Positions 1-9,857 are shown, counted from the first letter of the stretch. The stretch: 64,000 nt of DNA from Microbacterium gorillae (GCF_000826185.2 NZ_LN648875.1:1174356-1238355), one strand, 5' to 3'. The notes: a model not told the origin generated them from the letters alone. Numbers and translations are program-made.

Positions 1-842
1 CGTACTACCGCGTGACCTGGGATGACAGCGGCGCGTTGGCGACCTTCGAGCCGTACTTCGCCCCGTTGCCGTGGGATGGGGGCCCGCTGCACGTGGCTCG
101 TGCCGAGCACGTCGTGCTGTTCGGGGCGTCCGATGAGGCGGCGCTGATCGACGCTGAACTGGCGACCGCGGAGCAGTCCGCGGTCCTCGCTCTCGATGAG
201 CTGAAAGCGTTGGGCGGGCAGGTGCCGGTGACCGGATTCCTCGCCGCGATCACGGACTCGACCGAGCGCCTGACACGCTGGCACTTCGGCGACGACGCGG
301 AGTGGGACATGGCGGTGGCCGGATTCGCCGGCTCCGCATTCCGCCCGCCGCGGGACGAGCCCTGGCTGCCGGCCCGCATCGCCACCGGCGAGGTCTCATC
401 GGGGACGATCGTGTGTCTCGGACCGCTGAGCCGGGATCAGCGCGTCGAGACGTTCACCCATGAGTTCCTGCACGCCCTGCACTACGCCGCCGTCAGCACC
501 GGCGCCACCGGAGCGCCGCAGGCGGTGATGGAGGGATTCGCGGAGTTCGCGACGGCGCGCAGCGGCGCCGACGCGGACCGCTCCACGGACTCCCGCGTCA
601 CGGCGGCGATCGCGGATCGCGGGACCGCCGCGTTCTCGGACGAAGCGCTGCGCTCGACCGACGCCTGGATCGCGTACGCCGCGGCAGCATCGGTGTACGC
701 GTGGGTGGCGGACGCGGGCGGTGACCCGTGGCGACTCGCGGTGACCGCGCAGAGCGAAGCGCAGGACCTGATGACCGCCGCGGCCGCTCAGAACCCCGCG
801 CTCACCCCCGCCGCCTGGCAAGCGTGGGCCACCTCCCGGTGA
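1..842 (+). CDS. Zinc-metallopeptidase-like protein, 5' end outside window
   Basis: The reading frame is open from base 3 and ends at TGA 840-842, so the N-terminus lies upstream of the window; the GTG at 12 is probably internal. Near the middle of the visible part is an HEFLH motif (HExxH zinc site), followed about 28 residues later by a glycine-phenylalanine-alanine-glutamate stretch that could supply the third, gluzincin-type Glu ligand. No membrane segment is visible in this part. The family could not be named; a secreted or cell-associated peptidase is an inference from the zinc site alone. It converges on the TerC gene with a shared terminator between them. Confidence 0.7.
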   Translation, partial: YYRVTWDDSGALATFEPYFAPLPWDGGPLHVARAEHVVLFGASDEAALIDAELATAEQSAVLALDELKALGGQVPVTGFLAAITDSTERLTRWHFGDDAEWDMAVAGFAGSAFRPPRDEPWLPARIATGEVSSGTIVCLGPLSRDQRVETFTHEFLHALHYAAVSTGATGAPQAVMEGFAEFATARSGADADRSTDSRVTAAIADRGTAAFSDEALRSTDAWIAYAAAASVYAWVADAGGDPWRLAVTAQSEAQDLMTAAAAQNPALTPAAWQAWATSR

Positions 843-856
843 TCGGAGACGGAAAA

Positions 857-890
857 GCCCCCGCCCTCGGGTGAGAGCGGGGGCGGGGGC
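857..890. terminator. Bidirectional terminator between convergent genes
   Basis: A 10-bp perfect GC stem (GCCCCCGCCC at 857-866, GGGCGGGGGC at 881-890) lies between the stop codons of the peptidase-like gene and the convergent TerC gene. There is no long T-run, as is usual in high-GC actinobacteria. Confidence 0.7.
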
Positions 891-896
891 AACGGG

Positions 897-1679
897 TCAG
901 ACGGTCGGAACCGATTCGATGTCGGGCTCGGAGGTCGATTCCGCACGGGCCAGTCGGCGCTTCTGCGCCCGCCGCTGCGAGACGAGGTTGAGCGTCTCGA
1001 CGAGGATGGCGAACACCATCGGGCCGTAGATCAGCGCCTTGTCGATCGAGATGCCGAGGCCCTCGGCCACGAGGAAAACACCGATCAGCAGCAGGAACGA
1101 CAGCGCCAGCATCTTCACCGTGGGGTGCTTGTTGACGAAGCGGAAGATCGCGCCGGACGCGAACAGCATGATCGTGAACGACAGCAGCACGGCCGCGATG
1201 ATGACGATCATGTTCGTCGTCATGCCGACCGCGGTGATGACGGAGTCGAGCGAGAAGACCAGGTCCAGCGCCAGGATCTGGACCAGCACGGCGCCGAAGG
1301 TCGCCGTGGCGAGCTGAGCGCCGGAGTGCTCCTCGTCACGCCCCTCGAACTTGTGGTGGATCTCCTGCACCGCCTTGTAGAGCAGGAAGACACCACCGGC
1401 GATGAGGATGAGGTCCTTCCACGAGAAGCCCATCTCGCCGAGGAAGAAGAAGTCGTCCTTCAGCGTGATGATCCAGCCGGCGAAGAAGATCAGGCCGACG
1501 CGCAGCAGCATCGCCAGGGTGAGGCCGAGTCTTCTCGCCAGGGCCTGCTGATGCTGCGGCAGGCGTCCGGCGAGGATCGAGATGAAGATCACGTTGTCCA
1601 CACCGAGCACGACTTCGAGGACGAAGAGGGTGAGGAAGACGGCGATCAGGTCAGGGGAGAGGGATAAATCGAACTCCAT
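897..1679 (-). CDS. TerC/Alx-family integral membrane protein
   Basis: 260-aa polytopic membrane protein of the TerC family, linked to metal (manganese/tellurite) homeostasis. About seven hydrophobic segments; the family's acidic intramembrane motifs are present near the N-terminus (LEVVLGVDNVIF) and mid-protein (LALDLVFSLDSVITAVG). The charged C-terminus after the last helix is cytoplasmic-like. Start chosen at ATG 1679, where the membrane protein begins; longer frames would add a hydrophilic, non-family extension. A TACCGT box 6 bases before the ATG suggests a leaderless mRNA. Transcribed divergently from the kdp operon, with a 250-bp spacer. Confidence 0.9.
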   Translation of the reverse strand: MEFDLSLSPDLIAVFLTLFVLEVVLGVDNVIFISILAGRLPQHQQALARRLGLTLAMLLRVGLIFFAGWIITLKDDFFFLGEMGFSWKDLILIAGGVFLLYKAVQEIHHKFEGRDEEHSGAQLATATFGAVLVQILALDLVFSLDSVITAVGMTTNMIVIIAAVLLSFTIMLFASGAIFRFVNKHPTVKMLALSFLLLIGVFLVAEGLGISIDKALIYGPMVFAILVETLNLVSQRRAQKRRLARAESTSEPDIESVPTV

Positions 1680-1929
1680 GAATCGACGGTATCCGACGGG
1701 ATTCGTGCACTCAGTTCCGGCGGGGCGTTCTCTCGGCACCTGCCCAGCACTTGGCCGCACGAGTGTCGGATTCCTCCCGCCGGACGAGGACCGTAAGGAA
1801 TGTGCACACGGGCGTATGGATTCCGTGCGGATGCGCTGATCGGCCGACACAGCCGGGCCACGATCGAGACGTGCATGCGACACATGCCGCACCCGCGGCA
1901 CGAGAGGGTCGCTGATCTCGGAGGCAGAA

Positions 1930-2013
1930 ATGCTCGATGTGCTGTACGTCGCCCTGACCGTGGCGATCTTCGTCACGGCGGGGCTGCTCGCCTGGGTGGG
2001 AGACCGTCGATGA
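1930..2013 (+). CDS. 27-aa membrane peptide at head of kdp operon
   Basis: ATG 1930 to TGA 2013 encodes 27 residues: a short polar start, one hydrophobic helix of about 18 residues, and a basic end (GDRR). A good ribosome site (CGGAGGC) sits just upstream. Its stop overlaps the kdpF start (ATGA at 2010-2013), so the two are probably translationally coupled. It resembles KdpF in size and one-helix design but is a different sequence. Inference: an additional small subunit or leader peptide of the Kdp complex. It is easily missed because of its length. Confidence 0.6.
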   Translation: MLDVLYVALTVAIFVTAGLLAWVGDRR

Positions 2014-2099
2014 TCGCCCTCGTTCTCATCGCGGCGGCCCTCGCCGTCGGCGCCCTGGTCTACCTGGTCGCCGCCCTGCTGAACCCGGAGCGGTTCTGA
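2010..2099 (+). CDS. kdpF: K+-transporting ATPase small subunit KdpF
   Basis: 29-residue single-helix peptide ending NPERF, the characteristic KdpF C-terminus (family ends in PERF-like motifs). In the Kdp complex this peptide packs against KdpA and stabilises it. The start ATG at 2010 overlaps the stop of the preceding 27-aa ORF; kdpA begins one base after its stop. The frame stays open further upstream to 1800, but that extension has no family similarity and covers the likely promoter, so the short form is preferred. Confidence 0.85.
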   Translation: MIALVLIAAALAVGALVYLVAALLNPERF

Positions 2100-2100
2100 G

Positions 2101-3777
2101 ATGCCGGCCGTCCTCGCCGGCGTCCTGCAGGCGCTGTTCCTCATCCTGCTGCTCGTGCTCACCCACCGCCCCCTCGGGGACTACATGGCGCGCGTGTTCA
2201 CGACGAGCAAGCACCTCCGTTTCGAGCGCGGGCTCTACCGCCTCATCGGCGTGAACGCGGACGGCGCCCAGACCTGGCGCGCGTATCTGCGCGGCGTCCT
2301 GGCCTTCTCCCTCGTCGGCGTGCTGCTGCTGTACGCCCTGCAGCGCGTGCAGCAGTGGCTGCCGGCTTCGCTCGGCCTGCCGGCCGTGCCGGAGGGCATC
2401 GCCTTCAACACCGCCGCGTCCTTCGTGGCCAACACCAACTGGCAGTCGTACAGCCCGGAGGCGACGGTCGGCTACGTGGTCCAGGCGGCCGGCCTTGCCG
2501 TGCAGAACTTCGTCTCGGCCGCGGTCGGGATCGCGGTCGCCATCGCCCTGGTGCGCGGGTTCGCGGCTCGTGGCACGGGCGTCCTCGGCAACTTCTGGGT
2601 GGACCTCACCCGCGGCACCCTGCGCATCCTGCTGCCGATCTCGGTGCTCGGCGCGCTCGTGCTGCTGGGCGGCGGCGTCGTGCAGAACCTGCTCGAGCCC
2701 ACCACCGTCACCACGCTCGTCGGCGGAACGCAGACGATCCCCGGCGGTCCGGTCGCCTCGCAGGAGGTCATCAAGCTCCTCGGCACGAACGGCGGCGGCT
2801 TCTACAACGCCAACTCCGCGCACCCGTTCGAGAACCCGTCCCCGTGGATCAACGTCATGGAGTGCTTCCTCATCCTGCTGATCCCGTTCGCCCTCCCCCG
2901 GACCTTCGGCGTCATGGTCGGCGACCGCCGCCAGGGCTACGCGATCACCGCCGCGATGGGCGTGATGTTCCTGGCGTCGCTCGTGGCCCTGTCCGTCCTG
3001 GAGTACGCCGGGTCCGGAACCGCGCCGCAACTGGCGGGCGCGGCGATGGAGGGCAAGGAGACGCGCTTCGGCATCCTCGGCACCGCACTGTTCGGTTCCG
3101 CCTCGACGCTGACCTCGACGGGTGCCGTCAACGGCATGCACGACAGCTTCACCGCGCTCGGCGGCATGATGCCGATGGTGAACATGATGCTCGGCGAGAT
3201 CGCCCCCGGCGGCGTCGGTTCCGGCCTCTACGGCATGCTTGTGATCGCGGTGATCGCGGTGTTCGTCGGCGGACTGCTCATCGGCCGCACGCCGGAATAC
3301 CTCGGCAAGCGTCTGGGACCTGCCGAGATCACGCTGGCCAGCCTGTACATCCTCGTCGTCCCGACGCTCATCCTCGGCTTCACGGCGCTGAGCTTCGCGA
3401 TCCCCGGCATCCGCGAGGACGTGATGAACACGTCGATCCTCAACCCCGGCAACCACGGGCTGAGTGAGGTGCTGTACGCCTTCACGTCCGCGGCGAACAA
3501 CAACGGCTCGGCCTTCGGTGGCCTGACCGCGAGCACCCCGTGGCTGGCCACGACGCTCGGTGTCGTCATGCTGCTGGGACGTTTCATCCCCATCGTGTTC
3601 GTGCTCGCGCTCGCCGGACGACTGGCCCGCCAGACGGCGGCGCCGGCCACCGTCGGCACGCTGCCGACCCATCGTCCGCTGTTCGTCGGACTGCTCACCG
3701 GCGTCGCACTCATCGTCACCGCACTCACCTATTTCCCGGTCCTCGCTCTGGGACCGCTCGCGGAAGGACTCTCCTGA
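2101..3777 (+). CDS. kdpA: K+-transporting ATPase subunit A
   Basis: 558-aa potassium-channel-like subunit of the KdpFABC P-type ATPase in the cytoplasmic membrane; it holds the K+ selectivity filter. About ten hydrophobic segments and the four filter-like repeats are visible, including [11 protein letters not shown] around residues 229-239 and the later [11 protein letters not shown] stretch. Length matches the family (about 550-560 aa). Starts one base after kdpF and ends two bases before kdpB, so it is embedded in the operon. Confidence 0.97.
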   Translation: MPAVLAGVLQALFLILLLVLTHRPLGDYMARVFTTSKHLRFERGLYRLIGVNADGAQTWRAYLRGVLAFSLVGVLLLYALQRVQQWLPASLGLPAVPEGIAFNTAASFVANTNWQSYSPEATVGYVVQAAGLAVQNFVSAAVGIAVAIALVRGFAARGTGVLGNFWVDLTRGTLRILLPISVLGALVLLGGGVVQNLLEPTTVTTLVGGTQTIPGGPVASQEVIKLLGTNGGGFYNANSAHPFENPSPWINVMECFLILLIPFALPRTFGVMVGDRRQGYAITAAMGVMFLASLVALSVLEYAGSGTAPQLAGAAMEGKETRFGILGTALFGSASTLTSTGAVNGMHDSFTALGGMMPMVNMMLGEIAPGGVGSGLYGMLVIAVIAVFVGGLLIGRTPEYLGKRLGPAEITLASLYILVVPTLILGFTALSFAIPGIREDVMNTSILNPGNHGLSEVLYAFTSAANNNGSAFGGLTASTPWLATTLGVVMLLGRFIPIVFVLALAGRLARQTAAPATVGTLPTHRPLFVGLLTGVALIVTALTYFPVLALGPLAEGLS

Positions 3778-3778
3778 C

Positions 3779-5908
3779 ATGTCGGTCATCACCGATCCCC
3801 GTCCGACCCCGGACACCGTCGCCGCACCCCCGCGTCGCGCGTTCTCGATGGCGCAGCTCGTCGCCGCGCTACCCGCGGCCCTGCGTCGCCTGAACCCGCG
3901 GGCGCAGTGGCACAACCCGGTCCTGATGCTGGTCTGGGTGGGCGCCGCCTTCACCACCGTCGTGGCGATCGTGGAGCCGTTCCTCAGCTCCGCCGCCGGC
4001 CCGGTCGGCTTCAGCTGGGCCATCGCCGCGTGGCTGTGGCTGACCGTCCTGTTCGCCAATCTCGCCGAGGCCGTCGCCGAGGGACGGGGCAAGGCTCAGG
4101 CCGACTCGCTGCGCCGCACCCGCGCCACCACGACCGCTCATCGCGCGGTCCGGTACGACGAGGCGGACCCGGGCGTGAACAGCACCACGACGGTGGAAGT
4201 CGCCTCCTCCGAGCTCACCCCGGGCGATGTGGTCGTCATCACCGCCGGCGAACTGATCCCCGGCGACGGCGACATCATCTGGGGCATCGCGACGGTGGAC
4301 GAGTCGGCGATCACCGGCGAATCAGCCCCCGTCGTCCGGGAGTCCGGCGGCGACCGCAGCGCCGTCACCGGCGGCACCCGCGTGCTCAGCGACCGGATCG
4401 TGGTGCGAATCACCGCGAAGCCGGGCGAGACGTTCGTGGACCGGATGATCGCCCTCGTCGAGGGCGCCGAACGGCAGCGGACACCCAACGAGATCGCGCT
4501 GAACATCCTGCTCGCGAGCCTGTCGATCATCTTCACCGTCGTCGTGCTGACGCTGAACCCGATCGCATCCGCGGTCACCGACCCGGTCTCGCTCACGGTC
4601 CTCGTCGCCCTGCTGGTCTGCCTCATCCCGACGACGATCGGCGCGCTGCTGAGCGCGATCGGCATCGCGGGCATGGACCGCCTGGTGCAGCGCAACGTGC
4701 TGGCGATGTCCGGCCGCGCGGTCGAGGCGGCGGGAGATGTCACCACGCTGCTGCTGGACAAGACCGGCACCATCACGCACGGCAACCGTCGCGCGGTCCG
4801 CTTCGTCCCGATGCCCGGGGTGGAGGCCGCCGAACTCACCCGACTCGCCGCCCTCGGTTCGCTCGCCGATCCGACCCCGGAGGGGTCCTCCGTCGTCTCG
4901 CTCGCTGAGGGGCTCGGCGTGCGCGTCACCTCCCCGGACGACGCGACGGTCGTGCCCTTCACGGCGCAGACCCGGATGAGCGGACTGGACCTTGCGGACG
5001 GCGTCCGGCTGCGCAAGGGCGCCGGTTCCGCCGTGGGCGCGTGGCTGGATGAGGAAGGAGTGGTGGTGCCCGCCGACGTCGCGGAGGCCCTGCACCGCAC
5101 GACGGACGAGATCGCCGAGTCCGGCGGCACGCCCCTCGCGGTGGCCGTCGTCGACAGCGCGGGATACGGCCGGGTGCTCGGGGTGATCCACCTCAAGGAC
5201 ATCGTCAAGGACGGCCTGCGCGAGCGCTTCGCAGAGCTGCGCGCAATGGGCATCCGCACCGTGATGATCACCGGCGACAACCCCCTCACCGCCCGGGCGA
5301 TCGCCGCCGAGGCGGGCGTGGACGACGTGCTCGCCGAGGCCACGCCGGAGGACAAGCTCGCCCTGATCCGGAAGGAGCAGTCCGGCGGCCGCATGGTCGC
5401 CATGACCGGAGACGGCACGAACGACGCTCCGGCTCTGGCGCAGGCGGACGTCGGCGTCGCGATGAACTCCGGCACGTCGGCCGCGAAGGAGGCCGGCAAC
5501 ATGATCGACCTCGATTCGGACCCGACGAAGCTCATCGACGTCGTCCGGATCGGCAAGCAGCTGCTGATCACGCGCGGAGCCCTGACGACGTTCTCGCTCG
5601 CAAACGACATCGCGAAGTACTTCGCGATCATCCCGGCGCTGTTCATGACCGCGTTCCCCGGGCTCGCGGCGCTGAACATCATGGGGCTGCACTCCCCCGC
5701 CTCAGCGGTGCTGTCCGCGATCATCTTCAACGCTCTGGTGATCGTGTTCCTCATCCCGCTGGCCCTGCGCGGCGTGAACTACCGCCCGGTCGGCGCCGCC
5801 ACCCTGCTCAGCCGCAACCTGCTGATCTACGGCATCGGCGGCGTGATCGCCCCCTTCATCGGCATCAAGCTCATCGACCTCGTCGTGAGCCTGATCCCCG
5901 GATTCTGA
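3779..5908 (+). CDS. kdpB: K+-transporting ATPase subunit B (P-type ATPase)
   Basis: 709-aa catalytic subunit that hydrolyses ATP to drive K+ uptake. Visible P-type motifs: TGES in the actuator domain, the phosphorylation loop DKTGT with Asp327, the KGA nucleotide-binding motif, and the hinge [12 protein letters not shown]. Membrane segments lie before and after the cytoplasmic domains as in the family. ATG 3779 follows the kdpA stop by one base; the open frame runs back to 3560 but that part overlaps kdpA. Confidence 0.97.
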   Translation: MSVITDPRPTPDTVAAPPRRAFSMAQLVAALPAALRRLNPRAQWHNPVLMLVWVGAAFTTVVAIVEPFLSSAAGPVGFSWAIAAWLWLTVLFANLAEAVAEGRGKAQADSLRRTRATTTAHRAVRYDEADPGVNSTTTVEVASSELTPGDVVVITAGELIPGDGDIIWGIATVDESAITGESAPVVRESGGDRSAVTGGTRVLSDRIVVRITAKPGETFVDRMIALVEGAERQRTPNEIALNILLASLSIIFTVVVLTLNPIASAVTDPVSLTVLVALLVCLIPTTIGALLSAIGIAGMDRLVQRNVLAMSGRAVEAAGDVTTLLLDKTGTITHGNRRAVRFVPMPGVEAAELTRLAALGSLADPTPEGSSVVSLAEGLGVRVTSPDDATVVPFTAQTRMSGLDLADGVRLRKGAGSAVGAWLDEEGVVVPADVAEALHRTTDEIAESGGTPLAVAVVDSAGYGRVLGVIHLKDIVKDGLRERFAELRAMGIRTVMITGDNPLTARAIAAEAGVDDVLAEATPEDKLALIRKEQSGGRMVAMTGDGTNDAPALAQADVGVAMNSGTSAAKEAGNMIDLDSDPTKLIDVVRIGKQLLITRGALTTFSLANDIAKYFAIIPALFMTAFPGLAALNIMGLHSPASAVLSAIIFNALVIVFLIPLALRGVNYRPVGAATLLSRNLLIYGIGGVIAPFIGIKLIDLVVSLIPGF

Positions 5909-5926
5909 GTCGAGAGAAGAACAAAC

Positions 5927-6502
5927 ATGTCCCCTGTTCGCACGATGCTGCGCACCCATTCGGTGGCCCTGCGCGCCATGCTCGTGTTCACCGCCATCCT
6001 CGGGATCGCCTACCCCGGCGCGATCCTGCTCGCCGGGCTCGCGGTGCCCGCCGCAGCGAACGGCTCGCTCGTGAAGGACGCGGGCGGCGCCGTGGTCGGC
6101 TCGTCACTGCTCGCGCAGTCCTTCAGCGACGCCGACGGCAAGCCGCTGCCCGGCTGGTTCCAGCCGCGTCCGTCCGCCGGCGGCTGGGACGCGATGGCCT
6201 CCGGTGGAACGAACCTCGGCCCGGAGAACCCGGACCTCATCTCCGCCATCACCCAGCGTCGGGACGCGGGCGCGACCACACCGGACGCGCTCACCGCGTC
6301 CGGCTCCGGCCTCGACCCGGACATCTCGCCGGAGAACGCCCTGTCCCAGGTACCCGCGGTCGCCGCGGCGCGCGGCCTGGACGAGGGCACGGTCCGGAAC
6401 CTGGTGACGTCTATGATCAGGCCGAGGGATCTTGGGTTCCTCGGTGACGAACGTGTCAATGTGCTCGAACTCAACCTGGCGCTGCAAGCGCTGGCCCACT
6501 AG
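5927..6502 (+). CDS. kdpC: K+-transporting ATPase subunit C
   Basis: 191-aa accessory subunit of KdpFABC with one N-terminal transmembrane helix (about residues 14-40) and an extracytoplasmic-type domain containing the family motif GSSLLAQSF and the WFQPRPSA segment. It assists ATP binding and complex assembly. An AGAGAAG ribosome site precedes ATG 5927. It lies 18 bp after kdpB and 12 bp before kdpD. Confidence 0.95.
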   Translation: MSPVRTMLRTHSVALRAMLVFTAILGIAYPGAILLAGLAVPAAANGSLVKDAGGAVVGSSLLAQSFSDADGKPLPGWFQPRPSAGGWDAMASGGTNLGPENPDLISAITQRRDAGATTPDALTASGSGLDPDISPENALSQVPAVAAARGLDEGTVRNLVTSMIRPRDLGFLGDERVNVLELNLALQALAH

Positions 6503-6514
6503 CGGAGGCGGCGG

Positions 6515-9211
6515 ATGAAGCGGGGCAACCTGCGGGTTCTGCTCGGCGCCGCCCCCGGCGTGGGCAAGACGGTCCAGATGCTGGCGGAGGGTGAGCGGCT
6601 GCGGTCGGAGGGCCGGGACGTCGTGATCGGCATCGTCGAGACCCACGGCCGCGCGCTCACCGCGGCGCGCGCGGAAGGTCTCGAGCACGTCCCGTTGCGG
6701 ACGCTCGAGCATCGCGGGGTCCGGCTGACCGAGATGGACCGGAGCGCGGTCATCGCCCGCAACCCCGACGTCGCACTGGTGGACGAACTCGCCCACACCA
6801 ACGTGCCCGGGTCCGGGGCCGAGAAGCGGTGGCAGGATGTCGCGGCGATCCTCGCGGTCGGCATCGACGTCATCACGACCGTCAACGTCCAGCACATCGA
6901 GTCGCTCGGCGACGTGGTCCAGCGCATCACCGGCGTCGAGCAGACCGAGACGGTGCCGGACGCGTTCGTCCGCTCGGCCGATCAGATCGAGGTGGTCGAC
7001 CTCGCCCCGCAGGCGCTCCGCGACCGGCTGACCGCCGGAGTGGTGTACCCCGCCGAGCGCATCGACGCGGCGCTGTCGAACTACTTCCGTCTCGGAAATC
7101 TCACCGCCCTGCGCGAGCTGGCTCTGCTCTGGCTCGCGGACGAGGTCGAGAACGCGCTCGCCGCGTACCGAGCCCAGCAGGGCATTCAGGCCACCTGGCC
7201 CACGCGTGAGCGCGTCGTCGTCGCGCTCACCGGCGGACCCGAGGGCGAGACCCTGCTGCGCCGCGGTGCCCTGATCTCGGCACGGTCCGCGGGTGGCGAG
7301 CTGCGGGCCGTCCACGTCGTCGGGCAGGACGGGCTGCGGGCCGCGGACCCGGCGCTGCTCGCCTCGCAGCGGGCGCTCGTGGAGAGCCTCGGCGGCACGT
7401 TCCACTCCGTCGTCGGCGACGATGTGCCGCGCGCCCTGGTGGAGTTCGCACGCTCCGTCCACGCCACGCAGCTCGTGATCGGCGCGTCTCGGCGCGGGCG
7501 GTTCGCGTCGCTCGCCGGACCTGGGATCGGGGCGTCCGTGATCCGGGAATCCGGCGACATCGACGTGCACATGGTGCAGCACGCCGAGGCCGCCGGGCGC
7601 TCGTCCCGGCTGCCGCGCCTGGTCCGCGGTGCCGCCGGGGCCCTCGGGTGGAAGCGCCAGGTGCTCGGCTTCATCGTGGCGCTCATCGGCGGTCCGCTGC
7701 TGAGCTGGCTGTTGCTGACCTTCCACAGCGAGGCGTCCATCACCTCCGACGTGCTCGCGTACCAGCTGCTCGTGGTGGTGGTGTCGCTGATCGGCGGCAT
7801 CTGGCCGGCGCTGTTCGCGGCGGTGTTGAGCGGCGTCACGCTGGATTTCCTCTTCGTCGCGCCGCTGTACACGGTCACGATCGCCGACCCGATCCACGCC
7901 GTCGCCCTGGGCCTGTACGTCGTGATCGCGGTGCTCGTGTCGATCATCGTGGACTTCGCGGCCCGTCGCCTCCGCAGCGCCGAACGGTCCGCCGCGGAGT
8001 CGGAGCTGCTCGCCACGATCGCCGGTTCGGTGCTGCGGGGACAGAGCGCGGTGCCGGCGCTCGTGTCGCGCACGCGCGAGGCGCTGGGCGCCACCGGCGT
8101 GCGCCTGCGCGGACCGGACGGGGCGGTGCTCGCGACTGACGGCGAGCCCGTCGCCGACCGAGACCCCGAGGAGTTCCCGGTGGGCGACACCGGTGCCGTG
8201 CTCGAGGTGCACGGCACGGATCTGGACGCCGGCGAGCGCCGCCTGCTGTCCGCCGTGACCGCGCAGTTGGCCGGAGCGATGGAGCACGCCGCACTGGAGC
8301 GGACGGCGGGTGAGGCGCGCGCGAACGCCGCCGCCGATGACGCCCGCTCGGCGCTGCTGTCGGCGGTGAGCCATGATGTGCGCCGTCCGCTCGCGGCCGC
8401 CGTGGCCGCAGTCGGTGGTCTGCGCGCAGCCGGCGACGCGCTGGCTCCGGCGGACCGGACCGAGCTGCTGGCGACCGCCGAGGAGAGCCTGGACGCGCTG
8501 TCCACCCTCCTGACCGATCTGCTCGACGTGTCCCGGGTCGAAGCCGGGGCCCTGGCGATCCGTCCGGAACCGGTGGACGTCGCCGCGGTCGTGCTGTCCG
8601 CCACCGACGAACTCGGCGTGACGCCGGGTGAGGTCACGCTCGCGCTCGGCTCCGACGTTCCCCCGGTGCTGGCGGATCCCGTCCTGCTGCAGCGCGTGCT
8701 CGTGAACCTGCTCTCCAACGCGCAGCGCCACACGCCGGCGGGCACGCCCGTGGCACTGACGACGAGCAGTCTGGGTCCGGTCGTGGAGGTGCGCGTCATC
8801 GACCACGGCCCGGGCGTGCCCGCCGAGCGACGGGACGCCATGTTCGCCCCGTTCCAGCGCGGCGGGGACCAGGACAACACGTCCGGTCTCGGCCTCGGCC
8901 TCGCCCTCTCCCGCGGCTTCATGCAGGGCATGGCCGGCGCCCTCACGGCCGAGAACACCCCCGGCGGCGGCCTCACCCTCGTCGCCTCCCTCCCCGTCGC
9001 CCCCACAACCCCGCGAGACACCCAAGCACGTCCGAAAAACCCCGCAACGCGCGAGGTCTCGGACTCACCCTCGTCGCCTCCCTCCCCGTCGCCCCCACAA
9101 CCCCGCGAGACACCCAAGCACGTCCGAAAAACCCCGCAACGCGCGAGGTCTCGGACGTGCCTGGGTGTCTCGAGGAGGAGGACGCATGAAACTTCTCGTG
9201 GCGGACGATGA
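6515..9211 (+). CDS. kdpD: Sensor histidine kinase KdpD with altered C-terminus
   Basis: Membrane sensor kinase that with KdpE controls kdpFABC. Order of domains: KdpD N-terminal domain with Walker A (GAAPGVGKT, residues 11-19), USP-like domain (about 215-345), four-helix DUF4118 membrane domain (about 375-490), GAF-like linker, HisKA with phospho-acceptor His620 in SHDVRRPL, and HATPase_c with GLGLGLALS. The family-like sequence ends near residue 830. The rest derives from a 92-bp tandem duplication (8973-9156) and is Pro/Ser/Arg-rich junk. Removing one copy would place the stop at the TGA now at 9187-9189, overlapping the kdpE ATG as ATGA. The present frame runs 26 bases into kdpE. The catalytic core is intact, so it is probably functional. 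Confidence 0.9.
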   Translation: MKRGNLRVLLGAAPGVGKTVQMLAEGERLRSEGRDVVIGIVETHGRALTAARAEGLEHVPLRTLEHRGVRLTEMDRSAVIARNPDVALVDELAHTNVPGSGAEKRWQDVAAILAVGIDVITTVNVQHIESLGDVVQRITGVEQTETVPDAFVRSADQIEVVDLAPQALRDRLTAGVVYPAERIDAALSNYFRLGNLTALRELALLWLADEVENALAAYRAQQGIQATWPTRERVVVALTGGPEGETLLRRGALISARSAGGELRAVHVVGQDGLRAADPALLASQRALVESLGGTFHSVVGDDVPRALVEFARSVHATQLVIGASRRGRFASLAGPGIGASVIRESGDIDVHMVQHAEAAGRSSRLPRLVRGAAGALGWKRQVLGFIVALIGGPLLSWLLLTFHSEASITSDVLAYQLLVVVVSLIGGIWPALFAAVLSGVTLDFLFVAPLYTVTIADPIHAVALGLYVVIAVLVSIIVDFAARRLRSAERSAAESELLATIAGSVLRGQSAVPALVSRTREALGATGVRLRGPDGAVLATDGEPVADRDPEEFPVGDTGAVLEVHGTDLDAGERRLLSAVTAQLAGAMEHAALERTAGEARANAAADDARSALLSAVSHDVRRPLAAAVAAVGGLRAAGDALAPADRTELLATAEESLDALSTLLTDLLDVSRVEAGALAIRPEPVDVAAVVLSATDELGVTPGEVTLALGSDVPPVLADPVLLQRVLVNLLSNAQRHTPAGTPVALTTSSLGPVVEVRVIDHGPGVPAERRDAMFAPFQRGGDQDNTSGLGLGLALSRGFMQGMAGALTAENTPGGGLTLVASLPVAPTTPRDTQARPKNPATREVSDSPSSPPSPSPPQPRETPKHVRKTPQRARSRTCLGVSRRRTHETSRGGR
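8973..9156 (+). repeat. 92-bp perfect tandem duplication in the kdpD 3' end
   Basis: Bases 8973-9064 and 9065-9156 are identical. The unit covers the last KdpD codons and the left arm plus loop of the hairpin ending at 9172. Because 92 is not a multiple of three, the second copy is read in a different frame. Confidence 0.95.
9106..9172. repeat. Large palindromic element abutting the kdpE ribosome site
   Basis: Two 22-bp arms (9106-9127 and 9151-9172) are inverted repeats with one mismatch, separated by a 23-base loop; each outer end reads CGAGACACCC. The GAGGAGGAG ribosome site of kdpE starts right after the right arm. It looks like a dispersed palindromic repeat (REP-like) or an RNA hairpin between kdpD and kdpE. 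Confidence 0.8.
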
Positions 9212-9857
9212 TCCGCAGCTCGTCCGGGCCCTGCGGATCACGCTCGCGTCCCAGGGGTACACGGTCGTCACGGCCGCGGACGGAGCGGAGGCGGTGCGCG
9301 TCGCCGCGTCCGAACATCCGGACCTCGTGCTGCTGGATCTCGGCATGCCTCAGGTGGACGGGCTCGATGTCATCCACGCCCTCCGCGGCTGGATGGACGG
9401 ACCGATCATCGTCGTCTCGGGACGCACCGGATCCGGGGACAAGGTCGACGCCCTCGATGCGGGTGCCGACGACTACGTCACCAAGCCCTTCCAGATGGAC
9501 GAGCTCCTGGCTCGGTTGCGGGCGCTGGCTCGCCGGACGAGCGCGGCGCCGTCCGAACCCAGCGTCACGTTCGGCGACGTGGCGGTCGATCTCGCCGCGC
9601 ACACCGTGGTGCGGGGCGGCGAGGCGGTCCATCTGACGCCGACCGAGTGGCGGATGCTTGAGTTCCTGGTGCGCAATCCGGGGTCCCTGGTCACGCGGCA
9701 GACGCTGCTGCGCGAGATCTGGGGCACCGACCAGGCGACCGACACGGGTTACCTGCGGCTGTACATGTCCCAGCTCCGCAAGAAGCTGGAGCCGGACCCC
9801 TCCCACCCCGTCCACCTGCTCACCGAGTCCGGCATGGGCTACCGCCTCACCCCCTGA
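9186..9857 (+). CDS. kdpE: Response regulator KdpE
   Basis: 223-aa OmpR-family regulator. The receiver domain (about 1-115) shows the acidic pair DDD near residue 8, phospho-Asp in LVLLDLGMP near residue 53 and the KPF lysine. The winged-helix DNA-binding domain (about 128-223) ends in the typical GMGYRL turn. ATG 9186 is preceded by the strong site GAGGAGGAG; a longer in-frame start would lie inside the hairpin. It is the cognate partner of KdpD and probably binds upstream of the operon (1680-1929). Confidence 0.95.
   Translation: MKLLVADDDPQLVRALRITLASQGYTVVTAADGAEAVRVAASEHPDLVLLDLGMPQVDGLDVIHALRGWMDGPIIVVSGRTGSGDKVDALDAGADDYVTKPFQMDELLARLRALARRTSAAPSEPSVTFGDVAVDLAAHTVVRGGEAVHLTPTEWRMLEFLVRNPGSLVTRQTLLREIWGTDQATDTGYLRLYMSQLRKKLEPDPSHPVHLLTESGMGYRLTP

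Noticed and set aside
1800..2009. 70-codon upstream extension of kdpF
   Set aside because: KdpF proteins are about 30 residues; the extension overlaps the coupled 27-aa ORF in another frame and the promoter region.
2026..4092. 688-codon minus-strand open frame opposite kdpA/kdpB
   Set aside because: Shadow of high-GC coding DNA; Arg/Glu/Gly-rich translation without family features, while the plus strand encodes clear Kdp subunits.
6104..9025. 973-codon minus-strand open frame opposite kdpC/kdpD
   Set aside because: Antisense shadow of kdpC and kdpD; no start signal or protein similarity.
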